Program-made: the position numbers and the translations under genes
Source: Branchipolynoe longqiensis
Taxonomy: Eukaryota; Annelida; Polychaeta; Phyllodocida; Polynoidae
Direction of reading: 5' to 3'
Assembly (NCBI GenBank): GCA_030323885.1
Contig: CM059197.1
Coordinates: forward strand, 27,361,178-27,425,177
Length of the DNA stretch: 64,000 nt
Shown: positions 10,550 through 21,120 of the stretch, one piece after another
How the letters are laid out: each line of letters starts with the position of its first letter
Position numbering within the stretch: the stretch's first letter is position 1
The notes under the pieces: model-generated
Told to the model about the DNA's origin: nothing
Databases searched by the model: none
Seen by the model: the letters and a program-made list of their open reading frames with translations, nothing else

Positions 10550-10858
10550 GTATGTGTCTAGGTGTGCGTCTGTGTCTATGTGTGTCCATGTGTGTCTATG
10601 TGTGTCTATGTGTGTCTATGTGTGTCTATGTGTGTATTTGTGTCTCTGTTGCTGTCTGTGTCTGTGTGTCACACACAGAGACACACACACATACACTGTC
10701 GTCCCGCTGTCGTCCCGTTTGTCGTCCGGATGTCGTCCGGAAGTCGTCCGATTGTCGTCCAAATTAGCCCGAATTTGCATATGCCGTCGGGATTTCACAA
10801 AATCCCAGCCGCCGGGCTGTCGTCCCTCCCTTGTCGTCGTAGTGTGACTGCTACATTA

Positions 10859-11305
10859 CCAACCTAGTGAAGAATCGAAAGGGAGGCGGGGGGGGGGGAG
10901 GTGGAGAGTAGAATATATATATAAAATAATTAGAAATCGATTTTTGATTGATAGTGTAGGACTGGTAGTCACATGGTTTATTGCACAATGTCGGGTTTTG
11001 ACATTTGTGAAGGAGGGCGGGAAGGGGGTACAGATAGCCATTGTCAGTATGAAAAGAGGAAATTAGTTTTGATATTGGCAACAGCTATGTTCTTCACCCC
11101 TTGTACCTTAAACCAATTTCGTGCAATAATCTATAGTACATACAGACGTATGCATATGCGTATGTATTAGACTTTATTGCACTTAATACAGGTAAATAAT
11201 TTGATTTGATGTAAGCTGCATATGAAAGGTATATATGTGTTATGTACATTACAACAGCAACTCTTCGATAGAAGACTCCTTCAATGCTCCAGTTATTCGT
11301 AATTT
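10859..11305. other. No recognisable feature
   Basis: Contains a G run (about 10888-10898). Nothing else identified. Confidence 0.5.
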
Positions 11306-11908
11306 TGGGTCACATTCTCCTGATACTGAACAAGCCACTCATTTTCCTATCATAGTAATTCCTAGATAAAGGATTCACCCAGTACTCGCAGTCCATGGCT
11401 GAATACCAACCCTATATAAAAACGGTCGAAAAAGCGGGTTAATGAAATGAGAGCCTAATTTCACAATCTAAGAAGCAACATTTATTCTTTGTAGATATCT
11501 TCATATTTACCTGCTACCTTTGAGTTGAAAAATATAATAAAATAGCTAGTTTAATATGATTTAATATTGAAATCGATGGCGTTCTATGGCTGCTATCTTG
11601 GATTTTTGAATTCTCTCCCATTTCACCAAATCTGTGCCAATATATGTAGCCATTTGATCATGGAACCACAGTTTCTACTTCATGTTCCATACTAAAGCTA
11701 TTTTCGCCTGTATTTACACTACGCTGTGGTTCACCCGTGTACTACAAGTACCGGGTAAATCTTTTATCTAAGTAATTCAGAGCACCAGGCTAGGTAGCGA
11801 CAATTGTGCTTTTCATAGGTCATTGGTTTGACTCAGTCGGGGTTCGAACCCATGACCTCCAGCATGGGACGCCAGCCAGTGATCTGACCGATTAGGCCTT
11901 CCCGATGG
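11306..11908 (-). mobile_element. SINE, long-tail family, split by an 8-bp-TSD MITE
   Basis: Minus-strand SINE. 11309-11361 carries GGTCACATTCTCCTGATACTG and CCTATCATAGTAATTC. After the MITE (11362-11770) it resumes with AGTAATTCAGAGCACCAGGC, the GGGTTCGAACCC box B complement and the head, ending near 11908. The far tail is missing. Confidence 0.85.
11362..11770. mobile_element. hAT-like MITE, copy 2
   Basis: 409 bp, from CTAGATAAAGGATTCACC to CTTTTATCTA. Exact 8-bp TSD AGTAATTC at 11354-11361 and 11771-11778. The same internal CCCATTTCACCAAATCTGTG and TTTGAGTTGAAAAATATAAT segments as copy 1 are present. Confidence 0.95.
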
Positions 11909-12088
11909 GTCAGGTGGGAGGGTGAGTGGGGATGAATGGCCATGCTAATGGCCAGCATACATGTGTGGGGCGGCGCGTGTTGTAAGGCACGGTACTGCTG
12001 GCCTTTTAACGCACTGTTTGCATACGGCACACATACGGCAGACACATTGGGGCCAGGTTGTGTCTCTGGGCAGGTAACCAGACAGGTT

Positions 12089-12645
12089 GATCAAATGAGT
12101 TGAGCACTCGGTTCCCATTTTGCTAGGTCGTGTGACTCGAAACCACAGCTTCAAAACATGGCCAAGCCCAACTTCTAAATTTATACTTGTGGCTACCTAG
12201 TCGGGCGTTTAGAATTACCAAATACCCTATAATACTAAGACGGCTCACTCCCTATCTCTCCCATGGTAATGTAAATTTTGCAGTGGGTTTGATCAGCCCA
12301 GATGCTGGTTGGTTTCACATGTAAACACATACAATTATATTATACATGAGATAGGTAAGTATGAATACACATCAATATGAAATTGCTATGAACAAATACA
12401 CATCATCATCAGCATCGCCATGGTCACATTCATATATTCATTTATACATATAATATAACACCTGTTTAACCAAGAGAACAGCCAGCGCACCAAGTGGTGG
12501 GTTTGATCATTTTGATTACACTATCCAGGCTGAGTGAGCCATCTTAGTATTATAGGGTTTTTGAAATTACCAGGATATGGCTAGGAACATTGGGATGAGG
12601 AAGACCGAGTGTGTGTGATTACAATTTCAACTGGCTGATTCAACT
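12089..12645 (+). mobile_element. SINE, A-type head with short tail, degenerate, split by a MITE
   Basis: Degenerate head at about 12089-12140 (AAATGAGTTGAGCACTCGG). The body is interrupted at 12221-12564, and the SINE resumes with AATTACCAGGATATGGCTAG then a short tail GATGAGGAAGACCGAGTG...CTGGCTGATTCAACTA. The short tail differs from the GACGTAAAAC long tail. Confidence 0.7.
12221..12564. mobile_element. MITE with ACCCTATAATACTAAG ends, 8-bp TSD
   Basis: 344-bp element. Inverted repeats contain ACCCTATAATACTAAGACGG (left) and the complement of ACCCTATAATACTAAGATGG (right), continuing into CTCACTC. The host AATTACCA is duplicated at 12213-12220 and 12565-12572. The 8-bp TSD suggests hAT (inference). 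It is a different family from the CTAGATAAAAG elements. Confidence 0.85.
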
Positions 12646-12650
12646 ATGTC

Positions 12651-12969
12651 TGTTTGTTATTGTTTTACGTCCTAGCAACATCTGAGGTCATATCAGGACG
12701 GGTACCGACTTGTGACAGTGCGCACTCATGGCGACTTTATAGTGCTGCCTCACTGGAATACCAGGCCTGATATCCCACTCAGTCACATTATCCTGACACT
12801 GGGCCAACCAGTCCTTTCACTATCCTAATAATGCTGAACGCCAGGCTAGGAAGCGACAAGTATACATTTTTAAGTCATTGGTTTGACTCAACCAGGGTTC
12901 GAGCCCACGACCCTACGATCTACCAACACGGGAGACGGACGCTCTAACTCATTCGGCCATCCGGTCTGG
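12651..12969 (-). mobile_element. SINE, A-type head with long tail, full length
   Basis: Minus-strand copy from the tail TTTTACGTCCTAGCAACATC to the head ending CATTCGGCCATCCGGTCTGG. The box B complement GGGTTCGAGCCC and the A-box complement are intact. Confidence 0.92.
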
Positions 12970-13162
12970 TTACTTATTCCACTAATGTACCGATGTTTTT
13001 TTTTTGTTAAATGCCATGAGGGACAGGTATGTGTGCGTTGTGTTTCGGAAGGAGTGAGGGTTAAGTGGAAAGGGTGTGCGATCATGTCATTGTCCCTGTG
13101 TTTGCTTATTTTAATATTAAAATCGGCAGTGCTGTGTGAGTTGGAGTGATGGGTCTGGAGTG

Positions 13163-13477
13163 GTTGGTTGTCGGAGTTTTACGTCCTGGCAACATCTAAG
13201 GCCATATCAGGACGGGTACCGACTTGTGATAGTGCGCACTATGGCGACTTTATAGTGCTACCCTGCTGGGAGGTCAGTCCTTCAGCACCGTGACCCAATA
13301 CCCCACTCAGTCACATTATCCTGACACTAAGCCAACCAGTCCCTGGCCTACCCTAATAATGCCGAGCGCCTGGCTAGGAAGCGAAAATGATCAATTTTGT
13401 ATGTCATTGGTTTGACTTGACTGGGAATTGAACTGCCAACCTTCCGCATGGGAGGCCTGCGCTCTACCACGTCTGGT
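13163..13477 (-). mobile_element. SINE, B-type head with long tail
   Basis: Minus-strand copy from TTTTACGTCCTGGCAACATC to CCTTCCGCATGGGAGGCC and CGCTCTACCACG. The last part of the head is slightly shortened. Confidence 0.9.
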
Positions 13478-13619
13478 ATGGGTCTGGAATATTGTGGAAT
13501 ACGACAGCTACCACCACACCAATACCAACCCATCATACTAACGTGAAGGCAGTTGACGAGTCGGGGCAATCCCTTCCCTATTCATCAGACGCGATGACTG
13601 AATCAGCAAGCGCTGACTG

Positions 13620-13705
13620 GCTTCCCAATGTGGAAGGTCATCCGTTAGAAACCTGGCCGAGTCAAACCAATGACGTACATTTTAAGAGAATTAATGTTGT
13701 GGGTA
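13620..13705 (+). mobile_element. Decayed SINE head fragment
   Basis: Contains GGAAGGTCATCCGTTAGAAAC and CCGAGTCAAACCAATGACGT, matching the end of a B-type head. Nothing recognisable follows. Confidence 0.5.
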
Positions 13706-13818
13706 ACAAAATCATTGTAAAACTTATTCGGTGGAAAATATCTCATAAAGGACTTCTACCACCAAATTTGACCTCATGTGAAGTATGATTGGTTGTGTGA
13801 CACACGTGTATACATACA

Positions 13819-14050
13819 TGATTGCTGCTTCCTCTCCATCCACCTGAGTCGTGGCAGTGGGCTTTCACACCTTGGCACTGCTGTATATAAGCTGGCAGGG
13901 CATGAGGTATTGGCACTTCTCAGCTAGCCATGGGGCGAGTCCACCCTGCACCACCCTTTCTTCTTTAATACCCACACTGCCTTGTCGAGTCTTTCCTTAT
14001 CGAATCACAAATATCGGTCAGGGTATTTGTGAGCAGACAACATTTGCCAA
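13819..14050 (+). repeat. Dispersed TATA-bearing repeat, copy 1
   Basis: About 230 bp, closely similar to 16801-17056. Shared landmarks are CTTCCTCTCCATCCACCTGA, TGTATATAAG at about 13883, GCTAGCCATGGGGCGAGTCC, CACCCTGCACCACCC, TTATCGAATCACAA and GAGCAGACAACATT. The TATA box followed by a conserved segment would fit a solo LTR or a duplicated promoter. TG..CA ends can be drawn, but no TSD was found. Confidence 0.6.
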
Positions 14051-14052
14051 AG

Positions 14053-14268
14053 CTGGGATAGCCGAATGAGGTAGAGCATCCGTCTCCCATGTTGCTAGAT
14101 CGTGGGATCATGGGTTCAAATCCTGGTTGACTCAAACCAATGACTTAAAAATTGATACTTGTTGATTCCTTGCCAGATGCTTTGCATTATTAGGATAGGG
14201 CAAGGAGCAGTGGAATGAGGAAGACCAGTCGTCTGTGACTGAAATTTCCCCTGCTTAATCAACTAATG
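14053..14268 (+). mobile_element. SINE, A-type head with short tail
   Basis: Head GGGATAGCCGAATGAGGTAG and CATCCGTCTCCCATG with box B GGTTCAAATCC, body to TTAGGATAGGGCAAGGAGCA, then the short tail TGGAATGAGGAAGACCAGTC...CTGCTTAATCAACTA. This shows the A head joined to a tail unlike the long one. Confidence 0.85.
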
Positions 14269-14442
14269 GTCCAACAAGAAAAAAGAAGGTTGCCGAGAAT
14301 ATTTCCACTATCAGTATCAGGCTGCCCACTAACGGCAGTGGCAAGGACTAATGTTGTGGACAGTAGCTCACAGCACATGCTCTGTGGAAAACGTCTATTT
14401 CCCCAGGCCTTCCACTGTAGGGGTTAAATTGAAACACTAGGT

Positions 14443-14797
14443 TTTGTTTGTTTGTTTGTTGTTTATGTCCTAGCAACATCTAAGGTTATATCAGGTTGGG
14501 TACCGACTTGTGACAGTGTGCACTCATGGTGATGTTATAGTGCTGCCCCACTGGGAAACCAGGCCGCCAGCACCATAAGCTGATATCCCACTCAGTCACA
14601 TTATCCTGACACTGAGCCAACCAGTCTTCACCCTATCCTAATAATGCCGAGCGCCAGGCTAGGAAGTGATAAGCATCAATGTTTAAGTCATTGGTTTGAC
14701 TCGACCATGATTCAAACCCAAAAACTCATGGGTTCAGTTCTCCCGATCTCCCAAAACAGGAGACGGATGCTCTACTCATTCGGCCACCCCTTCTGGT
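14443..14797 (-). mobile_element. SINE, A-type head with long tail
   Basis: Minus-strand copy with a (TTTG)n tail, TATGTCCTAGCAACATCTAA, body and head complement ending CATTCGGCCACCCCTTCTGG. Box B region shows extra sequence (about 14700-14745). Confidence 0.9.
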
Positions 14798-14982
14798 CAT
14801 CTGAAACGCTAGGTGACAGCTCAACTGTGATCCATCAGGATATCGAACAATCAACAATGAACTGCTCAGAATGTTGATTCCAGCATAGAATTGGAGACAT
14901 TGGGTTTACTTCTTTCTAAAAATAGACACAGCATCCAGTGTTATGTGCATGAGGCAGAGCTTTGGGTGAGGGACTTGTAGGG

Positions 14983-15299
14983 TTGGTTGCTTGTTTGGGT
15001 TTTGCCTCCTGGCAACATCTGAGGTCATATCAGGATGGGTACCGACTTGTGACAGTGTGCAACTTTATAGTGTGCCCCACTGGGAAATTCAGGCCGCCGA
15101 CACCATGATCTGATATCCCCCCCCCCCCAGTCACATTATCCTGCACTGAGTTAACCAGTCCTTGCCCTATCCTATTATTGCCGAGCGCCAGACTAGGAAA
15201 CAACAAGTATCAATTTGATAAGTCATTGGTTTGACTCGACCATGAATCAAACTCCCGATCTGCCGCATGCGAGGCCCGCGCTCTACCGATTGCGCCACA
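14983..15299 (-). mobile_element. SINE, B-type head with long tail
   Basis: Minus-strand copy from TGCCTCCTGGCAACATCTGA to GCCCGCGCTCTACCGATTGC. A C run at about 15118-15128 lies in the body. Confidence 0.88.
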
Positions 15300-15431
15300 G
15301 TGCACGTCCTTAGAGAGGCTGTCTGCTCTGCAGCCCACAATGACGTCACAACATAGTGACAGAGAATGGAGAGCCACCTGGAGAGGGGACCATTGCCCTT
15401 CCAGTTTCCTAGCCTCATGCTCATGTCGACG

Positions 15432-15700
15432 ACGAGATGGATGAATCGGGTAGAGTGATGGCTGGCTATCTATGTGGGAGGTCGTCGCTTCAAACCTTGC
15501 CTGACTCAAACCAATGACTTACAAAATTAATACTTATCGCTAAACAACCTGACGCATAATATTAATAGGATAGGGCAAGAACTAATTTGCTCGGTTTCGC
15601 TATTATGTGATTGAGTGATTGAGATACCAGGTCATAATGCTGGCGATCCAGATTCCGGCGAGGTGTGACAGGGACTTTATCATGGTGACAACGTCACTTA
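15432..15700 (+). mobile_element. SINE, B-type head with long tail, degenerate
   Basis: Head GATGGATGAATCGGGTAGAG, GACTCAAACCAATGACTTAC, AGGATAGGGCAAGAAC and a decayed tail ending near ACTTTATCATGG. Confidence 0.7.
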
Positions 15701-16279
15701 CTATAGGGAGTAGCCACACCATGAGCAGAGTAAGAGCAACGTGTAGTAGGACCAATATATTAACCGACCCCTCACACTTATCAATATAAGTTATCTTGAT
15801 GCGAAAATGGCGCTAGAGGCACAATCGATAAGTAAAAACCTAACAATGTGATGTTTTACTGCTGTTTCCTGAATGCAAAAGTGGATCAGGTGGTGGAGGT
15901 GTTATTCCGATAAGATTTCATGGATTTCTGAACAAGGATACACAGTAACAAAAAAGATCCATCAAATGGATCGTTACAATGAGGGCAATTACAGATCTCC
16001 GAGCAATGTGTGGTAAAAGTTTGCCAGTCGATACTATTGCAGATCTCTCAGTACTGTGTTGAAAAAGTCTACCAGTAATTATGGCTGTGCTGGTGAGTGT
16101 TTCTGCACATCCAGGAATGTACTAGGCATTTAATGTAAATGGAGATCTCTCGGCATTGGCTGCTTCGATTGCATTAAAAAGTGAGGCTAGATGCAACCGA
16201 CGGTGGCACCTCAACAGTTTCAAAAATCATACAATTTCCACGCTTAAATGGTATTAACAATCAAGAAAGCTGATTGCTG
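15701..16279. other. No recognisable feature
   Basis: Unassigned. Contains a short local direct repeat (GATCTCTC/GTATTG-like words near 15990-16060) but no gene. Confidence 0.5.
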
Positions 16280-16450
16280 ATGGAGTGTCCTCATTGCTGA
16301 CAGTGACATCATTGCTGACAGTGACATCATTACTGACAGCATACTTCATTGCTGACAATGGATTATGACATTGCTGAATGTAGGAAACATAGTTGACAGC
16401 ATTTATTGCTGTTGACAGCATGCCATATCATTGGCGACATCCAATATTGT
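16280..16450 (+). repeat. Degenerate 18-bp minisatellite
   Basis: Words such as CATTGCTGACAGTGACAT repeat at about 18 bp near 16290-16340, then decay into ATTGCTGAC, GTTGACAGCAT variants through about 16450. Confidence 0.75.
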
Positions 16451-16800
16451 TGACAATCTGAGGCGTCATGGAAACCGTGTAATATCGATGACGCGAGTGA
16501 CAGCTGGCAACATTTCCCCCGACATATTACACCATTAACAATGTACATAGCTGGCAACATATGGCACTACTGGTAGCATATCATGCATAGGATCACATGA
16601 CATCACATATTAGATCACCTTAGTCATAGCAGATCTTATCTGTATTTGTAGATCATATCATTGAGAAAAGCCAAAATCAGCGACCGCATACAACATTTCT
16701 ACCAGCAGACCATAATTGTAGAATAATGTAGGTCCCAATGTTGGCATTGTGTTTCATTCGAAGGGAACAATTCATCCACCAAATCGACTCATGGGTGGAC

Positions 16801-17056
16801 TGACGGCTTCCTCTCTATCCACCTGAATCGTGGTGGTGGGCTGTCACACCTTGGCGCTGCTGTATATAAGTTGGCAGGCCACTAGCTATCAGCACTTCTC
16901 GGCTAGCCATGTGGCGAGTCCACCCTGCACCACCCCTTTTGGCTTCATTTGGATACCCACAGTTGGCCCTTGTTCGGAGTTCTTTGCTCCTTATCGAATC
17001 ACAACGCATTGATTCGTTCTGTATACTATTTCGTCCGAGCAGACAACATTTTGCCA
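16801..17056 (+). repeat. Dispersed TATA-bearing repeat, copy 2
   Basis: Second copy of the repeat at 13819, with TGTATATAAG at about 16861, GCTAGCCATGTGGCGAGTCC, CTTATCGAATCACAA and GAGCAGACAACATT. It diverges between about 16940 and 16990. Confidence 0.6.
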
Positions 17057-17192
17057 ATACGGCTGAGCTTCTGATTAATGTACTAAGCCACGCGGCTGAT
17101 GCTGGTGGCCGGAATATGAGATAGATTAATTCCTGGTGTTAACTGGCTCGATTCGCCCACACACAAACTGTACATTACAATAGAGGCTTGGG

Positions 17193-17250
17193 TGGGTGTT
17201 TGTTGGGGATTTACATGCTAGTAACGTATCAGGATGGGTCCCTACTTGAC
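17193..17250 (-). mobile_element. SINE tail fragment
   Basis: TGTTTGTTGGGGATTTACATGC and ATCAGGATGGGTCCCTACTTG resemble the minus-strand long tail. Confidence 0.6.
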
Positions 17251-17290
17251 ATCTCTCAGGCAAGGAGCCACATATAATATGCTTTAGTTT

Positions 17291-17626
17291 TTGTTTCTTG
17301 TCGTTTTACGTCCTAGCAACATCTTAGGTCATATCAGGATGGGAACCGACTTGTGACAGTGCGCACTCATGGCGACTTTATAGTGCTGCCCCACTGGGAT
17401 ACCAGGCCACCAGCACCATGACCTGATATCCTACTCAGTCACATTATCCTGACACTAAGTCAACCAGGCCTTGCCCTATCCTAATAATGCCGAGCACCTG
17501 GCTAGGAAGCAACAAGTATAAATTTTTAAGTCATTGGTCTGACTTGGCCAGGGTTCGAACCCAGGATCCCATGGTATACCAACACGGGAGTTGGACGCTC
17601 TAACTCATTCAGCCATGCCGTCTGGT
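17291..17626 (-). mobile_element. SINE, A-type head with long tail, full length
   Basis: Minus-strand copy from GTTTTACGTCCTAGCAACAT to CATTCAGCCATGCCGTCTGG. Box B complement GGGTTCGAACCC at about 17550. It directly abuts the Gln-headed SINE that follows. Confidence 0.92.
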
Positions 17627-17637
17627 TTATATATAAT

Positions 17638-17795
17638 ACGCAGGTAGGCGAGGATAGGGTGATTTCACCAGGGAGACAAGGCAGAATAATGGCTAACATC
17701 CTAGCCCTGGATTGGCAAGATTGGCAGGAGGTGTCGATTCGAATCCTACTGGAGGCACAATATTTCCCATTTTCATCACCCCCATGACACATGTA
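17638..17795 (+). mobile_element. Gln-headed SINE, degenerate
   Basis: Resembles the family at 44398: GCAGGTAGGCGAGGATAGGG, AATGGCTAACATCCTAGCCC, GATTCGAATCCTACTGGAGG and the tail CAATATTTCCCATTTTCATC. The box A region has an insertion. Confidence 0.65.
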
Positions 17796-17942
17796 TTCGG
17801 GGCGCTTGTTTGCCATAGTGCGGAATCCTGTTAATGCCTACGTTATCAGTCAAGCACCTTGGTACACGTGTAACCATGATATATCTCCAGTCGGCAGATT
17901 ATAGTCGGCTCAGTGGGAGTTCTTGCATAGCTGGTTATGTAG

Positions 17943-18134
17943 AGGTCCCTCACAATTATCAACATTTCCATTAGCGAACAAACGATATATTGTAGGAGGA
18001 GCACCGTACACATTCTAACAGTTACACAAATGTCGGTTTATTATTGTAAAATATCAACATTTTCATTTTGCACTTTTTGAAAAAGTGTATCTTTTGTACA
18101 CTTGTGAAAATGTTGATCATTGTGAAGGACCCCT
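17943..18134. mobile_element. MITE with GGTCC..AATTATCAACATTT ends, copy 1
   Basis: 192 bp with inverted ends: AGGTCCCTCACAATTATCAAC on the left, GTTGATCATTGTGAAGGACC on the right. The inside is AT-rich with TTGCACTTTTTGAAAAAGTG. A longer relative is at 32862-33145. No clear TSD was seen for this copy. Confidence 0.7.
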
Positions 18135-18555
18135 CATTTACCCCAATAAATGGTCAGCGTTGTCGACACTGCGATCCAGTCGGGAGTAGTCGGTCTGGTT
18201 AGCGCTGCGCATTGCATGGCATTTAACCAGGCTGAGCACCTGGGACTGTTGTTCCTCTTATGTGCGAGGGGTGCGGTGAGGGTGTGTATGCGTGTGTGTG
18301 TGTAGGTGTGGGAGCTCTCAGGAGGAGTGTGGTGAGAGGGTGCGCATCTCAGCACTCCCACTGATGTCTTCTGGTGTGAGACTCAGATAGAAACAAATTT
18401 GTATATTACTATATCCCCCCACTAGCTTTTGATCCGACAGGTGGTGTCGATGCGTGCTAAGAAGTACCCTCCCCCCCACCGCCCCCTGAAGAGAAGTTGT
18501 CGAACACAGCAATGGATATCAATATACAGATTGGGCCTTTGACTTCGTGTGGACT
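18135..18555. other. No recognisable feature
   Basis: Mixed sequence with a short GTGTGTGTG run at about 18293-18304. No gene was identified. Confidence 0.5.
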
Positions 18556-18753
18556 GTAAAGTCGCATAGTCTGATAAAACATCAAACTTTCAAAAGAAAA
18601 ACAGTGCTCTAGATTTGAAGCTACATATCTAACTTAGATACCGGTGCACTTTGTTTCATAGAAAAGCATACTGAGTCAATTAATAGAATCTGTTACTGCT
18701 GAATCCTGTGGGGTCAGAATTTTAATTGCTTGCCAAAATTAATTCTGATTGCC
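18556..18753 (+). mobile_element. GCATAGTCC MITE, left half
   Basis: Starts GTAAAGTCGCATAGTCTGAT and follows the family order (CTACATATCTAACTTAGATA, CTGGTGCACTT-like, GAATCTGTTACTGCTGAATC, TTGCCAAAATTAATT). It breaks off at the C-rich tract beginning about 18754, and the right half is missing. Confidence 0.75.
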
Positions 18754-19490
18754 ACCCCACCCCCGCCCCCACACTCCCCCTACTCCATCCCACTCCCCCC
18801 CCCCCACTTCCACACTCTCACACCCCTCACCCCATCCCCATCCCCATCCGAACTCCATCCCCACCCCCCACTCGCTCCCTACCCCACTCTATTCACCTCC
18901 CCTCCCCCACCCCACCCCCACACTCCCCATACCCCATCCCCCTCCAGACTCTCCCCCACCCCACCCCACCCCACCCCATTCCCATCGCACCTCCCATCCC
19001 CACCACACACTCGCCCCTTACCCAACTCTACTCCCCCCCCCCCACATCCCCACCCCCACCCCCACACTGCCCATACACCATCCCACTTCCACACTCTCCC
19101 CACTCCACCCCACCCCACCCCACCCCACCCCACCCAACCCCACCCCATTCCCATCGCACCTCCCATCCCCACCACACACTCGCCCCTTACCCAACTCTAC
19201 TCCACTCCCTTCCCCATCCCCACCCCCACCCCCACACTCCCCATACCCCATACCCCATCCCACTTCCAAACTCTCCCCACCCCACCCCACCCCACCCCAT
19301 TCCCATCGCACCTCCATCCCCACCCCACACTCGCTCCCTACCCCACTCTACTAACCTCCCCTCCCCCATCCCTACCCACCACCCACACTCCCACATCACA
19401 TACCCCACACCCCGTCCCCAACTCCCACACTCTTCCCCACCACCCCACTCTATCCTCCCCCTCCCCGCCCCCCCTCCGGTGCCACACGGG
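18754..19490. repeat. CCCCA-rich tract with higher-order repetition
   Basis: About 740 bp of C/A-rich sequence made of CCCCA, CCCCCACTCC and CCCACC words. A longer landmark, CCCATTCCCATCGCACCTCC, recurs at roughly 160-170-bp spacing (about 18975, 19143, 19298). Every frame is open for long spans on both strands, which is compositional and not coding. Confidence 0.9.
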
Positions 19491-19744
19491 CAGCCCCTAA
19501 TTAAGCGTACAGATGCTCTTACTACCAGACCTGTACTTAGCGCTTACTAAGCGCCGTACAACTGCACTGCGTCCAACTGCTCCTTTTGCAATCAGCCTTA
19601 ATATTGATCCAAGGCCCCGCGAATCCAATTACATCGACCACACTGCCTGCTGGGACACCGTGCCAGTGTATTTATTCACCCTCGCAGTGAACATATCCGA
19701 CTGCACACACCAAATTAATTCTCCTTGCATTGGATTCTGAAATA
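19491..19744. other. No recognisable feature
   Basis: Short unassigned spacer; the 75-residue open frame has no recognisable motif. Confidence 0.5.
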
Positions 19745-20090
19745 GGCCATTTGACAAGGATAATAGATTTCATCAAATTTTCAAAACCAAAATAATTATC
19801 TAAATTGGATTCTACATATCTACCTTCGATACTGGTGCACTTATTTAACATTTGTTTCCACACAGATGGGAATAGTGAGGAAATTGAATAGAACCTGTTA
19901 CTGCAGAGGGCTATGGTGTCAGAGTTTTGGCAAGCTTGCCAAAATTAATTTAGCATGGTTGCACTTCAAATATCGCTAAAGTTTCCCACTTAAAATAAAA
20001 GTTACTTCAAGCTAAAGTAAGGTACATTATAATGATCAACCTAATATATCTATCTCAGAATATCTCAAAGACCCCAAAACTTTAAGTGGG
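19745..20090 (+). mobile_element. GCATAGTCC MITE, plus copy
   Basis: AT-rich element body with TTTCAAAACCAAAATAATTA, ATTCTACATATCTACCTTCG, ACTGGTGCACTTATTTAAC, GAACCTGTTACTGCAGAG, AAAAGTTACTTCAAGCTAAA and ATGATCAACCTAATATATC. The terminal CATAGTCC word is decayed. It faces the inverted copy at 20110. Confidence 0.8.
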
Positions 20091-20109
20091 TTGTGGAAAC
20101 TGCTTGCAC

Positions 20110-20465
20110 TTGAATTTGCTATGGTCCAATGATTTTGAGTTTATTTCATTTCCTGATATAAATGTTGTATAGGTTGATCGTTATAATCTATGTTACTTTA
20201 GTTTGAAATAACTTAAAATGACTAACACAGGTATTTGAAGTATAACACACTAAATTAAGTTGGCATGATTGTCAAAACTCTGACCATTTAAGCATCAACA
20301 CTAACAGATCCTATAAAATTGACTTAGTATGATGCACTTTTGGTGTAGCAACAAATACTTAATAAGAGCACCAGTATCTAAGTTGGATATGTCGGTTCAA
20401 ATCTAGATAAGTATTTTGGATTCGAAAATTTGATGCTTTCATTGGACTATGCAACTTTAATAAAC
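20110..20465 (-). mobile_element. GCATAGTCC MITE, minus copy
   Basis: Reverse-oriented copy ending in CATTGGACTATGCAACTTTA at about 20441-20460. It carries the complement of the family landmarks (GGTTGATCGTTATAATCTAT, GAGCACCAGTATCTAAGTTG). With the copy at 19745 it forms a large inverted pair of about 350-bp arms. Confidence 0.8.
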
Positions 20466-20486
20466 GCAATGAATCTTTGCATCCGA

Positions 20487-21120
20487 CCAGATAAGACTAG
20501 TAATGTTGAACAGATAAGACTAGTAATGTTGAACATATAAAACTAGTAATGTTGAACAGATGAATACTAGTAATGTTGAACATATAAAACTAGTAATGTT
20601 GAACGAATAAGACTAGTAATGTTGAACAGATAAGACTAGTAATGTTGAACAGATGAAGACTAGTAATGTTGAACAGATAAGACTAGTAATGTTGAACATA
20701 TAAGACTAGTAATGTTGAACAGATAAGACTAGTAATGTTGAAAAGATAATACTAGTAATGTTGAAAATATAAGACTAGTCATGTTGAACAGATAAGACTA
20801 GTCAGGTTGAACAGATAAGACTAGTAATGTTGAACAGATAAGACTAGTAATGTTGAACAGATAATACTAGTAATGTTGAACAGATAATACTAGTAATGTT
20901 GAACAGATAATACTAGTGATGGTGAACAGATAAGACTAGTAATGGTGAACAGATAATACTAGTAATGTTGAACAGATAAGACTAGTACTGTTGAAAAGAA
21001 AGAAAATAGTAATGTTGAACATATCAGACTAATAATGTTGAGCAGATAAGACTAGTAATGTTGAACAGATAATACTAGTAATGTTGAACAGAAACGACTA
21101 GTAATGTTGAAAAGATAAGA
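20487..21120 (+). repeat. 23-bp satellite
   Basis: About 27 tandem units of the 23-mer AGATAAGACTAGTAATGTTG plus AAC, with sporadic variants (GATAATAC, CATATAAAAC, GGTGAAC). It contains the palindrome ACTAGT in nearly every unit. It ends 77 bp before the foldback element at 21198. Confidence 0.95.

Larger units (their letters stand above)
9159..10855 (+). mobile_element. Large satellite-bearing foldback element, copy 1
   Basis: 1,697-bp element. The left end reads TGTAGCAGTCACACTACGAC and the right end is its reverse complement. TTA flanks it on both sides (9156-9158 and 10856-10858). The left arm (to about 9480) is built from TGTCG/GCGAC words such as GGCACTGTCGCGGCACTG. Then come a TGTG/TCTG tract (9487-9709), a 31-bp satellite (9709-10549), another TG tract (10549-10700) and a right arm of GTCGTCC words. 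The element is the inverse of the one at 21198. No transposase is encoded; long open frames here are low complexity. Confidence 0.85.

Noticed and set aside
13851..14069. Small gene under the TATA box
   Set aside because: The similar frame in the second copy diverges and shifts; no protein-level conservation was seen.
18726..19550. 274-residue open frame and its overlaps
   Set aside because: It is a translation of the CCCCA tract into Pro/His/Ser/Thr; equally long frames exist in other phases and on the other strand.
20487..21120. CRISPR-like array
   Set aside because: 23-bp units without spacers, a satellite.
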